From Atrichornis clamosus (taxonomy: Eukaryota > Chordata > Aves > Passeriformes > Menuridae), in the NCBI GenBank assembly GCA_013400975.1, contig WBMZ01010243.1:1-64000 (forward strand): DNA of 64,000 nt, written 5' to 3'. Below are positions 25,879 through 38,675 of this stretch, piece by piece (the first letter of the stretch is position 1; each line of letters begins with the position of its first letter). A model generated the notes under the pieces. The model was not told the DNA's origin. It worked only from the letters and a program-made list of their open reading frames with translations, and made no database searches. Position numbers and translations under genes: made by a program.

Positions 25879-26475
25879 TATGATGGGCTGAACTTGGCTG
25901 GATGCCACGTGCCCACCAAGCTGCCCTATCACTTCTCCTCCTCAACTGGGCAGGGAAGACAAAATAAAATTATAAACTTGTAGGTTGAGATAAAGCAGTT
26001 TACTTATGCAAAAGTGAAACACTGTCCGTGCACAAGCAAAGGAAAAGAAAAAACATAAAGATTTTATTCTCTATTTACCATCAGCAAGCAGTGTCCGGCC
26101 ACTTTGTGGAAGCAAAGCTTCAGCATGTGTAGTGGTTGCACTGGAAGGCAAATGTTGTAACTAACAAATGCTCCCTTTTTTTCTTTTTCTTAGCTTTTAT
26201 ATCTGGTCAATGCCACGTGGTGTGGCATCTCCCTTTGGTCAACTGGGCTCAGCTGTCCTGGTTGTGTCCCCTCACAAGGTTTTGTCCACCCCCAGCCTCT
26301 CAGCCTTTAGGGTATGGAATGTTGGAGAAAACAGTGCTGATGCTGTGCCATCGCTGCTCAGCAGTAGCCAAAAGGTTGGAGTGTTACCAACACCTTTCTA
26401 GCGAGCAGTAGAAACCACAGCACTCTGAGGGCTGCTAGGGAGAGCATCGCCTCCATCTCAGCCAGATACAATGCA
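25879..26475 (-). mobile_element. Solo LTR of an avian endogenous retrovirus, second subfamily
   Basis: On the plus strand it begins with a tatgatgggctgaacttggc-type end and the ggatgccacgtgcccaccaag block. The middle contains gcagtgtccggccact and ggcatctccctttggtca. It ends with ccatctcagccagatacaat and gca. Reverse-complemented, this is the well-known bird LTR starting TG-ATTG-RTCTGGCTGAGATGG and ending in ...CCA-style sequence, so the LTR is in minus orientation. Neither flank shows a primer-binding site, polypurine tract or internal retroviral genes, so it is read as a solo LTR left by recombination. No clear target-site duplication remains, and substitutions are many, so it is old. The open frames 26136-26411, 26168-26401 and 25745-25945 lie in or across it and are not genes. 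Confidence 0.87.
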
Positions 26476-28760
26476 CCTGGTTAGGAGGTTTACTTCTGTT
26501 TTGCTCTAAAACCTCTACAGCCACCAGTGTTTGTATCTGTGGGGCCTCTAACATCGTCCTGTGTCCCTGCTTTCAGGGCTTCTGCTGTAACCAGGGAGCC
26601 CATTACGATGTCATGACTGTTTACCTGCATAACTGAGAAGAGGTAGTAGAGTTACACAGAGATACGTGTCGATGTAAATATTCTATCTTTTAGATAATAT
26701 AATACATGCAAAGTATTTGTATTTTACATACATAATGTTTTTGCAACTACACTTTCATGAATATCTGTCTAAATTAGTTTGATTTTTTTCACATTTAAAC
26801 AGTCAGTTTTAAGATGTGAGTTTCTTCTTAGCCTTTACTTAAGAGCTAAGTAATGAATCTTTTCTGTGCACTATTGCCTAAATATTTCCAGGGTTTTTTT
26901 TTTTCTAGTTAATATTTTATTCAGTCCAAAACACAATGTTTAAGTTTTTCATTCATGCAGGAAGAAAACAAGCCAAAGTGAGCAATGTCATTCATGTTTC
27001 ATAATTTAATATTGGTTGTGTTTGAGGTTTACAATGAATGTTCTAGTCACATAAGTTTGATTTTTTTGGTGTTCTTACCAATTAATTTTTTATGAGGATC
27101 CTTCACAAACTATTGCAATGACTTTTGTCATCTGCAACTATATTTCTGCATTTCTTACTCTACCAAAGAAAAAATCTTGACCCTATAATTTAAAATTAAA
27201 TTAGTTCAGAGCTACTTTTTTCATAAATAGGAGTTACTTATTATTTTTAATAACATTTATAAAGACTTTTTACAAAGAAGGACACATTTTAGTTCTGTAA
27301 AGCATTTTTGGGGAATTTGGGTTTAGGGAGTAATAGAATCTGTAAATATACATTAGAAGTTTTTTCTGCACTAGTTACCAAATAAAATCCTCTCCTGGAT
27401 TTTCCGCTAGGAGGAAATTGTAAGTATATGATCATCCAGGCTTTTGACCACACTGAAAAAATTCTGCCATGGAAGGCAAGCTGAAGATTTACATTATAAT
27501 GCTACAGGAACTGTAAGGAGAGAAAAAGAATTCATTTCTGCATTCCCATTGAGCAGGCTATTGATTGTAATTTCTGCATTTAAGAGAGTGCAGAACTTGG
27601 TTTTGCTACTGCCCATTATTTCAGTGATCATGCACTTTTTGGCAAAGCAAAGCAGATATGCACCTTCTTCTGACAGAGACACTTTGTCTTTATGCTTATT
27701 CACATATGTCAGACTTCACTTGAAAATGCATTACCACATGCATATAAAAGTTCCTGAAAAAAGCATAGGAAAGGAACAAGAATGCACAGTATTCTACTAT
27801 GAAGAAGATAATATGGGGAAAAATATTCATGGAGACAAAAATAATGAAAATTTACTGCTTTTTCCAAATCTGTCCTCTCTTATGATTCTTAGATACTCAT
27901 GACAATAGCAACAGTTCTGTTAATTAATAAGTTGTATGGCTCTAATTTCTCCCTTTCATAGAGAAAAGCTGGTATGTTTGTATAACTTGAATTTTGATGA
28001 TAAGAACCCCTGTCATGTGGACTTTGTCTCTTTGTTTTTCATCTTGCTGCCTTTTGGGAAATATATTAATACATGAAGCACTGGGATTAAGGCAGCTGAA
28101 TTCTTTCTTTTGACTTTATGCCAGGCTTTAAGTCCAGAGTTCACAGAACTGCAGGCTGTCATATGAGAACAGGGCCACTCTTCAGGATGGAGGATGATTA
28201 ATGTCCCTGCACTGCTACCCTGAGGAACTGACCTTCGCACGGGTGAAACCGGGTTCAGTGTAAAATGCCTAAATCATCTTTCATTAAAATTGTCCATCAT
28301 GGCCACAGTGTGGCCAAGATATTGAATGGTTGAGTGACTCACAAAATGATCCTTTTATGAATAAGTGCAACTCTCCATGTGCAGTTTTTACAAATAGGAA
28401 TTGTGTAAGAACTGAGGCAAAGGAAATGTATATGTGTATGAGAAGAAGAATGTATAATGTATGGTTATTTTTCCTTTCTCTCTCACGTGGCATTTCTGTT
28501 CTTAAATTGTTCAGCTGTAATATTAGCAATTACATGAATCATGCTACTTGATTTTAACCTTCTCAGTTGTTATATAACAATAGCTTAGAAGCTTTAAAAA
28601 TCACTTTCATTATAGCTGTGAAACTGTTCAATTATTCAATTTTTTTAAGAACAAACTATTTCCTGGGTCTTCTTTCTATTGCTTTCAGCAAATTATCCTG
28701 GAAAATCTATCTATCATACTCTGGTACTTCTGCATCTCAACAATAATGAAATTAGAGCAC

Positions 28761-28855
28761 TTTTTTTTGTTGGTTTTTTTTTCATTTGTTTGGTTTTGGG
28801 GGTTTTTTTTGTGTTGTTTGTTTGGTTGGATTTGGGTTTTTTGTTTGTTTTTTTA
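28761..28855. repeat. G/T-rich low-complexity tract
   Basis: The plus strand is nearly all T and G with runs such as ttttttttgttggttttttt and ggttttgggggtttttttt. Frames on both strands (28679-29002, 28714-28998, 28786-29049) are artefacts of this composition. Short G-runs are spaced along it, but whether they form a quadruplex cannot be judged by eye. Confidence 0.85.
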
Positions 28856-29944
28856 ATTCTCTGTTTTGTTGGTACCTCATTCCCAAGCATCCACTCTATG
28901 GATTTCCACATAAGCAGACTGTGTGCAAGCAGAATCTGCATCCAGCATTTGCAGGAGTTATTTGTTTCTTCTTTCATTTCTGGGAAAGTTTCTATCATAT
29001 AAAATCAATGGGGAAAAAAATTATGCAACAAGAAAACCTGTCAAGTTAGGTTAGCCTATCAAGTTAAGTCAACAGCAGAACAACCAATGGCAAAAAAAAA
29101 AAAAGAATTTAATTGTAGAAATGGAATCCCTAAACATAGCTGTGATAGTGATCAATTACTTCACATAGAACAGACATATAGAAATGTCAGCAATTCGTAG
29201 TGAGGTTTCTTTGCTGTAGTGGAAACTTCTGAAAATAAAAAGTAAATTTTTCTCCATTCAAAATACTCTATTTGATAAAATGGTATTCCAATATAGTGAG
29301 TTTTAAGTTTCCAATTTAAGGAAGTCACAATCCCCTGTATTCTTATAGATATGTGCCATAATAGAGTCAGGAATAGAAAAGGAAGAAGCTCTACTGTTAT
29401 CTAGGTTCTAAATACTGCTGGTAGCTTGCACAAATTTCTCGACTCTGCTTTCAATAGTATATTAAAATTTGTATCATAATAGAAAAATAAGGGTTAAAGA
29501 ATTTGCCTAATTGTATTTAGGAGAATAAAATAGAAATACCAAATTCATTCAAACTGCATATTTAAACTAGAACTGGGTTGAATGAAAAATTCCAAAGGAA
29601 TAAATAAACACCTGTATCAAAAAGCATAAAATCTTAAGGAAATGAAAAAACATAGCTCTCAGAAGGTTGTTGAGAGAGGTTGTGTTGTTTTTGGGACTCA
29701 TATTGAAATTCTGATAGCCTTTTTTTTCTGATGAATATTCTGTAAGGTTTACTAGTTTCTTTCTACAGAAAATACTTTTTTTTTCAGTACTTTTCAGTGT
29801 CATGACCACTTCTGTTCCAAACTGTAATTGTTCTTTCTAAGATGGTTGCAGCAACCCTGTCAGATATTTTAAATTAATTTAAATTAATTTAGATTAAGCT
29901 GAAATAGAGTGGATTGAGATTGAATACAAGGGAGAACCTTTGTC

Positions 29945-30004
29945 CTTTTTTGTTTGTTTTGGGTTTTTTTGGTTTGTTTGATTGATTGGTTGGTTGGTTT
30001 TTGT
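29945..30004. repeat. G/T-rich low-complexity tract with GATTGATTGGTTGGTTGG run
   Basis: This is a T/G-dominated tract, similar to the one at 28761-28855, ending with tandem gattgattggttggttgg tetranucleotides (29980-29997). It lies on the same strand as the preceding tract. Confidence 0.85.
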
Positions 30005-30395
30005 GAAGAAATCCTTGGATATTCCATGCTTTCTGTCCTTTACTTTATGCAGAGATTTACGGAAATCATGCAAATATTCTATGTTCTTTTTCAATTACCA
30101 GAAAGACTACAAAATCATTTACCATGTTGATCATTAATTAACACTAGAGTGAGCTCAAGAAAAGAAAGACATTGAAGTAGTAAGACAGATAGTTGTGCTG
30201 CCTTGTGGCTCAGACTTTTGAGTTCAGTGCCTAAACTGCTGCTCTAAAGTGTCCCTGGGTTTGATTAAGTGCATATGCTATTCACTTACTTGCTGTTCTG
30301 TAATATGTTGTTGAAAAACTGAGCCTGTGTTTCAGAAAAATTATCTCTTCTGACAAAACATTTTTCTTTGTCTTCTTTACATAATGACCACTTAG

Positions 30396-30716
30396 ATCCG
30401 TGTCAGGGTCTGTGCCAGTGGGATCCATCAGAGGGCGAGGGCAAGGGAAAGGGCAGGCTGAGGATCTCCTCGGGAAGGAAGGTCAGTGCTGGCAGAGGTT
30501 CCTGCAGCGCTCCTTCTCAGGACCACAGGCTACACTCTCATAGCTGCACACTCTGGTAACAGCCAGATCTTCAGAAGAGCAGGGATACCTGGCAGCCACT
30601 GCAATCTCTGAATTAATTTAGCCAGATCTCTTCTGTGTTAGATATGTTTGAAGCTAGCTTCCAATCATCTTTGCTGAATGCCAGGCATGAAGAGAGCCAG
30701 AACCTCCTCTGAACAG
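30396..30716 (+). other. Candidate non-coding exon (GC-raised block with splice-like ends)
   Basis: A pyrimidine tract (tttttctttgtcttctttac) followed by cacttag precedes 30396, and the strong donor CAG|GTGAGT lies at 30714-30722. The 321 bases between are clearly more GC-rich than their surroundings at their left half (30396-30560). All three frames contain stops, so if it is an exon it is untranslated or belongs to a lncRNA. The raised GC could instead mark an unrecognised decayed repeat. Confidence 0.2.
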
Positions 30717-32950
30717 GTGAGTTCTAGCTCTTCCTTCTTATCATGTCTTCCATATCTACTAACTATATTTGTGTTAAAACCCTAGTCCTTTGTAACTCCT
30801 GGTTGTTATTCCCATATTGAGCAATTATTCCCTCTATAATTAAAAAACAGCAGTCACAAAATTGGGTTTGTAATTTGACATTGGTACTGACTCTGTCCTC
30901 ACATTGCAAACAATAATACTAGATAAACTACTTCAGCAGTCATGAAAAATAAAGGTCTCTCCTGGAACTTCACTCCCTATCAATTGTTTGTAGTCACATT
31001 TATTCACACTAGTCTATGTAAAATAGACAGTCACAACCATTATCCAAAACACCGGAAGCATATTTACTTTTTAAATTAGTATTTCATAATTTAACAGTAC
31101 TCTAAAAATGAATTTAACACTCAAGAAAAGTGTTGACAGCCTTGGAAATTGATTTGTGTCTTTATCTTCAGAGGCCACATCACTAACAGAAGTACAAGCT
31201 TCCATCATAATTCTCTAAAAATAAGGCTGCTGAATTATTTGTTCTACTCCCTTATTGGTCTTTAATTAGAATATTATACAGGAAGAAAGATTATGCATCT
31301 TAAAGCTTCATGAAATGAGAAAGTAGAGTTGAAGGGAGAGAAGGAAAGATAACTGAGAACACTCTCTTAGTTATTAGATTTCATAATTGTTTATGCTAAA
31401 TTTTGTAGGTTTATGGATATACACAAGAGCTAATAAAATAACTTAATGAAAGATATAGGATAAAAAAAAATCTTAATTTCTATTTTAGTAGGACATTATT
31501 CTTGCCCCTAAATATTTTTATATTACTGATATGAGAATATTCCATACATATTGTTTTCTTAGCTCTCAGGCTACCTATTTAAAAATATTTTTTCAGAAAT
31601 CTATGATCTGAATATTTTGTCTCTGGAGACAGTCATCACAGTATTAGCTGTATGTGAGTTTAACTGAGTTTCAAACCAGCCAACTGTTCTCTTATTTTTC
31701 CATAGAAATCACAGCAGACAGTGTATTACTTTATGTAACAATAGCTAAGAACACTTTGCTCTTTACTTTTCAAACCAGTGATTTGCAGCGGAACAATGTA
31801 GTTGGTAACAATGTAGGATTGAGCAGAATCCACGGCTCCGTGATCTACATGCCAAAGGATTGTCCAATGCTTGCTCTGACCATGACTGCTGCGTTTCAAA
31901 CCTGTAGTAATGAGTCAGACCTTCAAAGATTTTTTTCCCCCAAAAAACAAAACCCAAGGCCATCAGACAGTAACAATTATTTTTCATTTCCAAGTCAAGA
32001 GTATATATTCTCAAAAACCCCCCAATTAATTTCTTTGGCTATAATAAATTCACTTTATAGTGAAATATAAATACACTTACAAAACAATTAACTGTTTAGT
32101 GACCTTGCTTCACAATTTGAAATCTTATTAAAATCTACAGAGTTATCCAACCAAACATTTAGGTAATTATTTTGACCTATGTAATTATTGCATTAAAAAA
32201 GGATTTATGCAAAAATTTCTTAAGCAATTTAATTTTATTAGCGTAACATAACAAAGTAATTAGAGATGTTAACAGCATCAATGACTTTTTCACTTAGAGC
32301 AACTAAAATAGACCTTTTAAAAATATAGAAAAATACATAATTAGCATTTATGAGTATGAAAAATGAATTCTAATTAAGGGTCATATAAGAGTAAACATAT
32401 GCTTCCAACACACATTTATTTCACCATTCTCTAGGCCTGCAGCTGTGCTTTGAGAAATAGCAGTAGTACTTCTGTAAGATGAAAGTTAGGATGAGTTCTG
32501 GAGTTTTGAAGGATGTGACGCAGTAGGCTGTAACATGGGAACAGTATTTAATCTGTATGTTTTTATGTGGTGATTATGCAAGTATACATATAAAAGTTTC
32601 ACAATTTACTGTTAAAAATGTGTTAATTCTTATTTGATTTTAATTTAATTGTTTCTTTTAAAATTAGTTTCTCTAGTCCTTCTGTGAATTTTGTAGTTCT
32701 GCCCCTTCTTGAGAGCAGTGGGTTATGTGGACTCATCAGAGGTCACAGAGAAGAGTGTTCCAATTTACACATTGTAGCTGGCTAGCAAAGTAAATGAGTA
32801 TGAGCTGAATTCTGTAAAGAGCCTTGATTTGTCCGGAAGAGTTTAGGTCTTGAAAAGCAAGTTTATATCTTTTGCATATATGTAAAAAATGCATGCAAAC
32901 TGTAAAGGCATGTAAAAATATGTTCATAGAAAAATTACTTAGCAGAAAAG

Positions 32951-33222
32951 CCGGTCACACGTGGTGTTCCCCAGGGCTCAGTGTTTGGGCCAGTCCTGTT
33001 TAATGTCTTTATCAATGATCTGGAGAAGAGGATGGAGTGCACCCTCAGTCAGTTCACAGACTACGTCAGGGTGGGTGGGAGAATTGATCAGATGAGGGCA
33101 GGAAGGCTCTGCAGAGGCACCCGGACAGGCTGGATCAATGGGCTGAGGCCAAGGGTGTGAAGTTCACCAAGGTAAAGTGCTGGGTCCTGTCCTTGCATCA
33201 CAACCCCAGACAGTGCTACAAG
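32951..33222 (+). mobile_element. CR1 LINE fragment: reverse-transcriptase region of ORF2
   Basis: The translation gives the CR1 reverse-transcriptase signature GVPQGSVFGPVLFNVFINDL at 32963-33022. In-frame at 33053-33064 the sequence reads FTDY where active elements have the catalytic FADD box, so the second aspartate is lost. After about 33080 the similarity continues in another frame ([19 protein letters not shown]), showing a frameshift. The fragment lacks everything upstream of the GVPQGS motif and everything past the K-C-W-V-L-S-L region, including the 3' tail. It is a dead fossil cut at both ends, next to a T/G-rich tract at 33231-33256. Confidence 0.92.
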
Positions 33223-33230
33223 CAGTAACG

Positions 33231-33256
33231 TTTTTGGTTTGGGGGTTTTTTTTGTG
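33231..33256. repeat. Short T/G-rich tract after CR1 fragment
   Basis: tttttggtttgggggttttt continues into tttgtg. It resembles the other T/G tracts in the window and sits just downstream of a truncated CR1 fragment. Confidence 0.75.
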
Positions 33257-36122
33257 TAAAATCATATAGAACCATCCATTACAAATTATGTTCTTAAGAA
33301 TAAAGCTATAGATAAAGCAGTACATCTACCAGCTTTCTCTCAATCTCAATTTTTACTCTAATAATGATTCTTACAGTATCACAGTGCTTAGAAACAGAAT
33401 ATATCCAGAGACTGCTTTTTTTTTTCATTCATTGCAAATGCTGATGCTTTCTATTTAAAGTAAAATTTCAGAGCAGCCTCTGCCATTTTCATTTTCATAC
33501 TTAGCTTTTCACTGCTAAAGTACTGTGCAAATTTATGGTAAAATTTGTTAATGTTCCCAAAAGTAAATTTTTCACTTTAGGGAAGCACAATATTCTTCAT
33601 CTAGGGACTGACTGATTGATATCTCCTGGTGCTTTATTCATGAGCTGGAAAAGACAATACTTTTCCCTCCAAAGAATCCTTGTTTTCACTTTTAAAAGTA
33701 GTTGTTAATTTGTAAAGAGAGCTGTCACTGTTGAAGACAAGATGTACCACAAATATTAGAGAAATATTTGTAGGGTTAGTTGTGGAGGAATATCACAAAT
33801 ATTAAAGACAAAGCAAGACCTGAAATAGGAGGTAAATACTAGGACACAGCTTAATTCAAAGTAGACTTTTCACAAGCAGTGAGCTCACTTTGAGGCACAA
33901 GTCCTTGAACTTAAGAGACTCCTTTTTATTGCAAAAAACAGGTGGCAGCCTGTCTGCTCAGTCCATCTGAGGACATGGATTTACAGGGAACTTAGATTCT
34001 AACTGATATTGAGGTTCCCACATGCCTTTGTATGGTATAGGAATCTCTCATACAACCATATAGTACTGTCTATCCTTGAGGAGTGATGGCTATTCCAGAT
34101 TATGTCTATAAAAGTTAATTTGGGACAGTTCTCCTTTTGGAGACTCATGTCAACACAATTTAGGGACTGGGAGACAACAGGGAAGACAATGGTTCTGGAA
34201 GAAAAAATCCCCAACAAAATAAAATGTTAAAACAATTCTGATAGAAAAGCAGTGTCCAATACAGCATACTAGGAATGATTCACAAGGAAAATAGAAACTG
34301 ATTCTGCTAACTGATTCCATACATGTCTAGCTATACTTTCACATACATTGCCTGTGTGCAGTCTATTTAAAACCAATTTGGTTTCTAAGTTGCTTTTGCA
34401 TTGCATTCCTTATAGAAAGCCCAGTTGAAGATAAAACTATGTGTGGAATCTTAAAGGCTGACTTGCTATTACATTTTTTAAGTAGGCAAGAGTTGAATAA
34501 TTCTGCAGAGGATTAAATATTAAAACTGCAAGTAAGCAAAGAAGGAAATGACATGGCCAGACTGCTTGAAGAATTGCATCCCTGTTTCTAGGGTTTATGA
34601 TTTTGTATCATGGAAAGGCATGGGAACTCCTTCTGGGTATGAAATAATAATCTGTTTCAACATGGTTTATGGAGTGGTTTGAGTTATCTTAGGAAATGAA
34701 ATGTAAGATAGTGGTGTGTACTTAATGATGGGCTCCTAGTGGTAGTGATGTAGCTTTTTTATACTTCGTAATGGTACAATAAGAAAAATCAATAACATTA
34801 ATAAAAATATGTGCTATTTTACATGCTTTCATAGTCCTATATATGTAAAAATTAGAATGGCATAATTTTCTTGTCTCCCTGTTCGTTATCTGAGCAGTAC
34901 TTAAACTATTTCATACTGATATATTACAAATTGTCCAGAATAGAGAAACCATATTTGCAATGGTTTCTGGGGCAACATAACTAATTTTTAAAGATAAACT
35001 TAGTGATTTAGTGTCTGCCCTGTCTACCTGTTATGTTCAGCGCACTTTCACACCATTAACTCATTTCTTTAAAAATCTATAGAAGCTCCATATTAAAATG
35101 GATTATAACCAGTCTGCCACCCAGAAACCATCCTGTAAACTCCTTCTGTTCTTACTTTCATTTTTAATGCATTACAAAGGAATAACAAAAATTAACAATA
35201 TAGTTCTTCCTTTAGATTAAGTGAAAAGAAACAACATTATTATATTTTTTAAAAATTTGTGAAAGCAGCATTTTATTTTTAATCGAAGAAGAAAACAGTT
35301 TCAAAATAGAATTATTTTCCTTTTAATAAGTAATTTTTAAAAGAAACATTGAAAAATATGCAAAGTGAAAGAAATCTGACTAGATTTGCCATGGATTGAA
35401 AACATCAATTTTTAGGATATGCTTTTTAAAGTATGTTTTTAGTAGTTTGCTCTATCATAAACACAAACAACTTGAAATTCTATTCATTTTTTAGAGAGGA
35501 AAACTTGGCTTTTTATCTGCCTCATAATGTTCCTTCCATTATGTGAAACAGGAAGAGGAATGATTCTAGTCTTTCAGATCTAAGTTGCTGAATGAAGGAG
35601 GTAGCATGCTTCTTCAAAGACAGAAGTAACTCTGAAAATATGTTTCAGCATGAAAGTACTGTGCAGTTTCAGAATCAATGCATTTCTGGTTGCAATTTTG
35701 AAGATCTCTCTGTTGGTGCAAATAAAAAAAAAAAAACAAAATACAAAGAAAACTGTAAAGGGAATGGTAAAAAAATAATGGAAATTTCTTTTTTTCCCTG
35801 GTTAAGAGTGGACATTGAAGGAGGTTTGAAATTATAAGAATTCCTATAACAACTCGACAAGACTCACACTAGAATATAAACACCTATAGAATAAAATCCT
35901 GGGCATTGTCCTAGGAAGGTACAGTGGAACTAGGAAACATGAAAAAGAATGGAAGGGATGACAGCAAACCAGACAAGGTTTTCCTCTTCCCAGAAAAGGA
36001 AAAAAATAGGGGAGATAATAGGAATCATAGAAATCATTACAGTGAATAATATGAAGAAGGTAAATAAATGTTTTGCTTTTGTATTCCAAGAAATTGAAGT
36101 TACTCAGTAATGTACTATGTTA

Positions 36123-36146
36123 AAAAAAAAAAAATATATATATATC
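36123..36146. repeat. A-run followed by (TA)n microsatellite
   Basis: Thirteen A residues (36123-36135) are followed by tatatatatat to 36146. The run lies just upstream of the candidate splice acceptor at 36173. Confidence 0.95.
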
Positions 36147-36173
36147 AGCGCTTTTCATTGTTTCTGTTTTAGA

Positions 36174-36296
36174 ACAGAAATGAGCTCTTAGGAGTCCCAA
36201 AGTACAAAGAGATGCAAAGAAGGCTTAGACAAGGCGATGGAAGACAGAAATGTTGATCACTGCAAAGTAGAACAATATGGATGCAATCCCAGTTAA
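36174..36296 (+). other. Candidate exon with good acceptor and GTAAGT donor
   Basis: A pyrimidine-rich tract (cgcttttcattgtttctgttttag) precedes 36174 and a gtaagt donor begins at 36297. In one frame the first 27 codons are open and basic (NRNELLGVPKYKEMQRRLRQ and on) before a stop at 36254-36256. It could therefore be a last coding segment followed by a 3' UTR intron, a lncRNA exon or chance. The donor's exon side (TTAA|gt) is weak. Confidence 0.17.
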
Positions 36297-38619
36297 GTAA
36301 GTTCTAATCAGTGATTAATGGAACATTAATATGATATTTCATATATTTGGGTCTTTTTAACTATTCAGCCATTTTGCCTTAGTAGTATAAGGATCCACAA
36401 CAGGACACTGGTCTATAAAGCAATTTTATCTGACAAAGAAAATTAGTTCTAAATTTCATGTGCCTTTACTATATTTTCTTGATACGTGATCATGCCTCAC
36501 GAGTATGTGAAATTCCCTGAATATGAATTCTCTGCTTATGAGAAAAACAGTTGTCTATCTCCATGATTCATTCAACTCTTTTCTTTTATACTGGTCGTGT
36601 ATGGTCCAAATATCTAAGAATTCATTTATTCAATGAGAACTGAAATCCCTGGGCAATGTACAGACAGTAACTAAGCATGGAGGCAGTGCTTATTTTCATT
36701 CTCTTCTCAGACTCTTAGCTGGGCATCAGTATCTTGAGAAGATTTCTCACAGCCATCACATCAGAGAGGAAGTTTACTTGTATCACTGTTTTCTTAGAAC
36801 AGGTGCTGATAGTACTTCGTAGAGGTTCTAAGAGATCTGTGGAATTTAAAGTAAACCCACATTGACAGTGAAGAAAACCAAGAGCCTTTCCTAGTGAAAA
36901 CAAAGGTGGTCAGATCATTTTCAGAAGAAAGAATTTGAAAAGTCTTTTTCTGAGAAGTGCAGTCTGTGTCTGTAAATTCTTCAGCACTGAGGACATCCAG
37001 TAACGAGAAAGAAAAAAGCTGAGGACTTTGCCTGTAGGGTTTGCTGGTGTTTCAATATTTCTTTGTAGACAAATAGGCTATTCATTGCATCTATCGGCTG
37101 GAAAAAGCTGAAGCTGATACTTTCTGCTCTCTTTCACCTTTTGTGAGAAAGAGAATTTGCATATATCCCTTTTGTAGATGAAGGCTTTTACATGTATGTT
37201 TTCTCCCTTAGCTTTTAATATTTTCCATCTGAAGAGCTCGTCTAATAAAACTCCAGTTATGACTGACAGCAGAGAGACCTCCATATGTTCCTGTTGTTCT
37301 TAAGTGTTGAAAGTTCTGGTTTCTCTTGCACATCTAACAGTTGTTTGTAAAGACAAAAGATGAGTAAAATGTGGCCAGGCCATCACCTGTTAGCCATTGC
37401 TTGGGTTTGAGGGAAACAATCCCCCTCAAGAAGTACAACAGAATAAATACAAAGACTTATGCTTCTGTATTTGTATGTGAATTTTAAACTATGCTAATTT
37501 TATACATAACAGTTGTGCCAGGCAGACTGTTTACATTATTCCTGTAGTTAGCAAGACATTGATATTTTCTGGCAATGAGTGTTTCCAGAAGAAAACCTGC
37601 TATTGTGGAGCCTCATTCCAATGCATCAGTTATATGTTATTATGGTTTGGGAATATCAATTAAATACAAGAGCTGAAATTATAACAAATTATGGATCCTT
37701 TTCATTATTTTATGCTAGAAATTTGTAGAAGAGAAAAGGATACACTGATTCTACAAGTCTGATCCTTTCTAGTCCTAACAACTGGCTAAATTAAAAGAAA
37801 CCTGTAAAATTTATGCTATGATAAAGTGATGAAGAGATGGAGACTAATCTTTGTAATCAAGTCCTGGATTTGATTGCATTTAGCTCCTTGTGTTTATCAG
37901 AGACATTCTTCTTGCAGCCTTTCACTGCACAAAGTTTATTTTTTACAAAGTCCCCTGCTGGTCTTATAAAAAACTTAAGAAATGTGTTAGTTCATCAATG
38001 CAGATCAGGCTATATGTAAATGTGGCGTGATTGGATAAAAACATGAAAATGACAAAGTTCAAAAACAAGAAATACAAAGACCACATAATAGGAGGAAACT
38101 GTATCTGAAAGCTACAAACAGATTCATCATGGTACCAAATTTTAGTTGTGTGCTTATATTAAGAATTGCTGAGATTTTAAAACTATGGTGTGAGGCTTTC
38201 AAAATCTAATTAGAATCTCAGGTTAAATGACTCCGGGCACTAAACTCATCATTCAGGGCTCTCATTTTTATCTGTGCACCACAGACCCTTTATAGAATGC
38301 ATATTTGCAATTCTACATTTTACCTGAAATTTTGGCATATCTAGAATTCTCCATAAAAAAGTGAAATTATATATCCTTTTTCTTACTATTACAGGTATGG
38401 ACATAACTTCTCCTCTAGCATACTGGCCTAACTTTTATTCATGTGCAGAAGGACAAATATACCTCTTAACATTTTCTTGCCGTGTTGGTTACTGCATGTT
38501 TAGTTTAGATTAACCACAGAATTATCACTATAAAGAAAACTTTTTTCTTTTATTTATATTTCAATACAGTTGTTCAGATTCAAACAAGAATGAGGTTTTG
38601 ATCCAGAGATAAGCACATA

Positions 38620-38675
38620 ATTGGAGGTTTTTACCCTGGCTTCCAACTCAGAATATTCCATGATTTTGTGATTCT
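38620..38675 (+). mobile_element. Decayed CR1 3' tail fragment
   Basis: The run ctggcttccaactcagaata, then ttccatgattttgtgattct, resembles the CR1 3' end (cttccaacctRaa...attctatgattctgtgattct). Nothing upstream is recognisable. This is a short, heavily mutated tail, so the call is tentative. Confidence 0.5.

Larger units (their letters stand above)
26476..32950. other. Mostly unique AT-rich DNA with G/T-rich tracts
   Basis: A moderately GC-raised 160 bases follow the LTR (to about 26640) and match neither the LTR nor anything else I know. The longest open frame (27444-27902, plus, 152 codons) has no recognisable domain. G/T-rich tracts at 28761-28855 and 29945-30004 and the exon-like block at 30396-30716 are listed separately. 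A tandem pair of aaattaattt lies at 29871-29890. Confidence 0.55.

Noticed and set aside
27444..27902. 152-codon plus-strand open frame
   Set aside because: No recognisable domain, no supporting splice or promoter signal, and a length that can occur by chance in 64 kb read in six frames.
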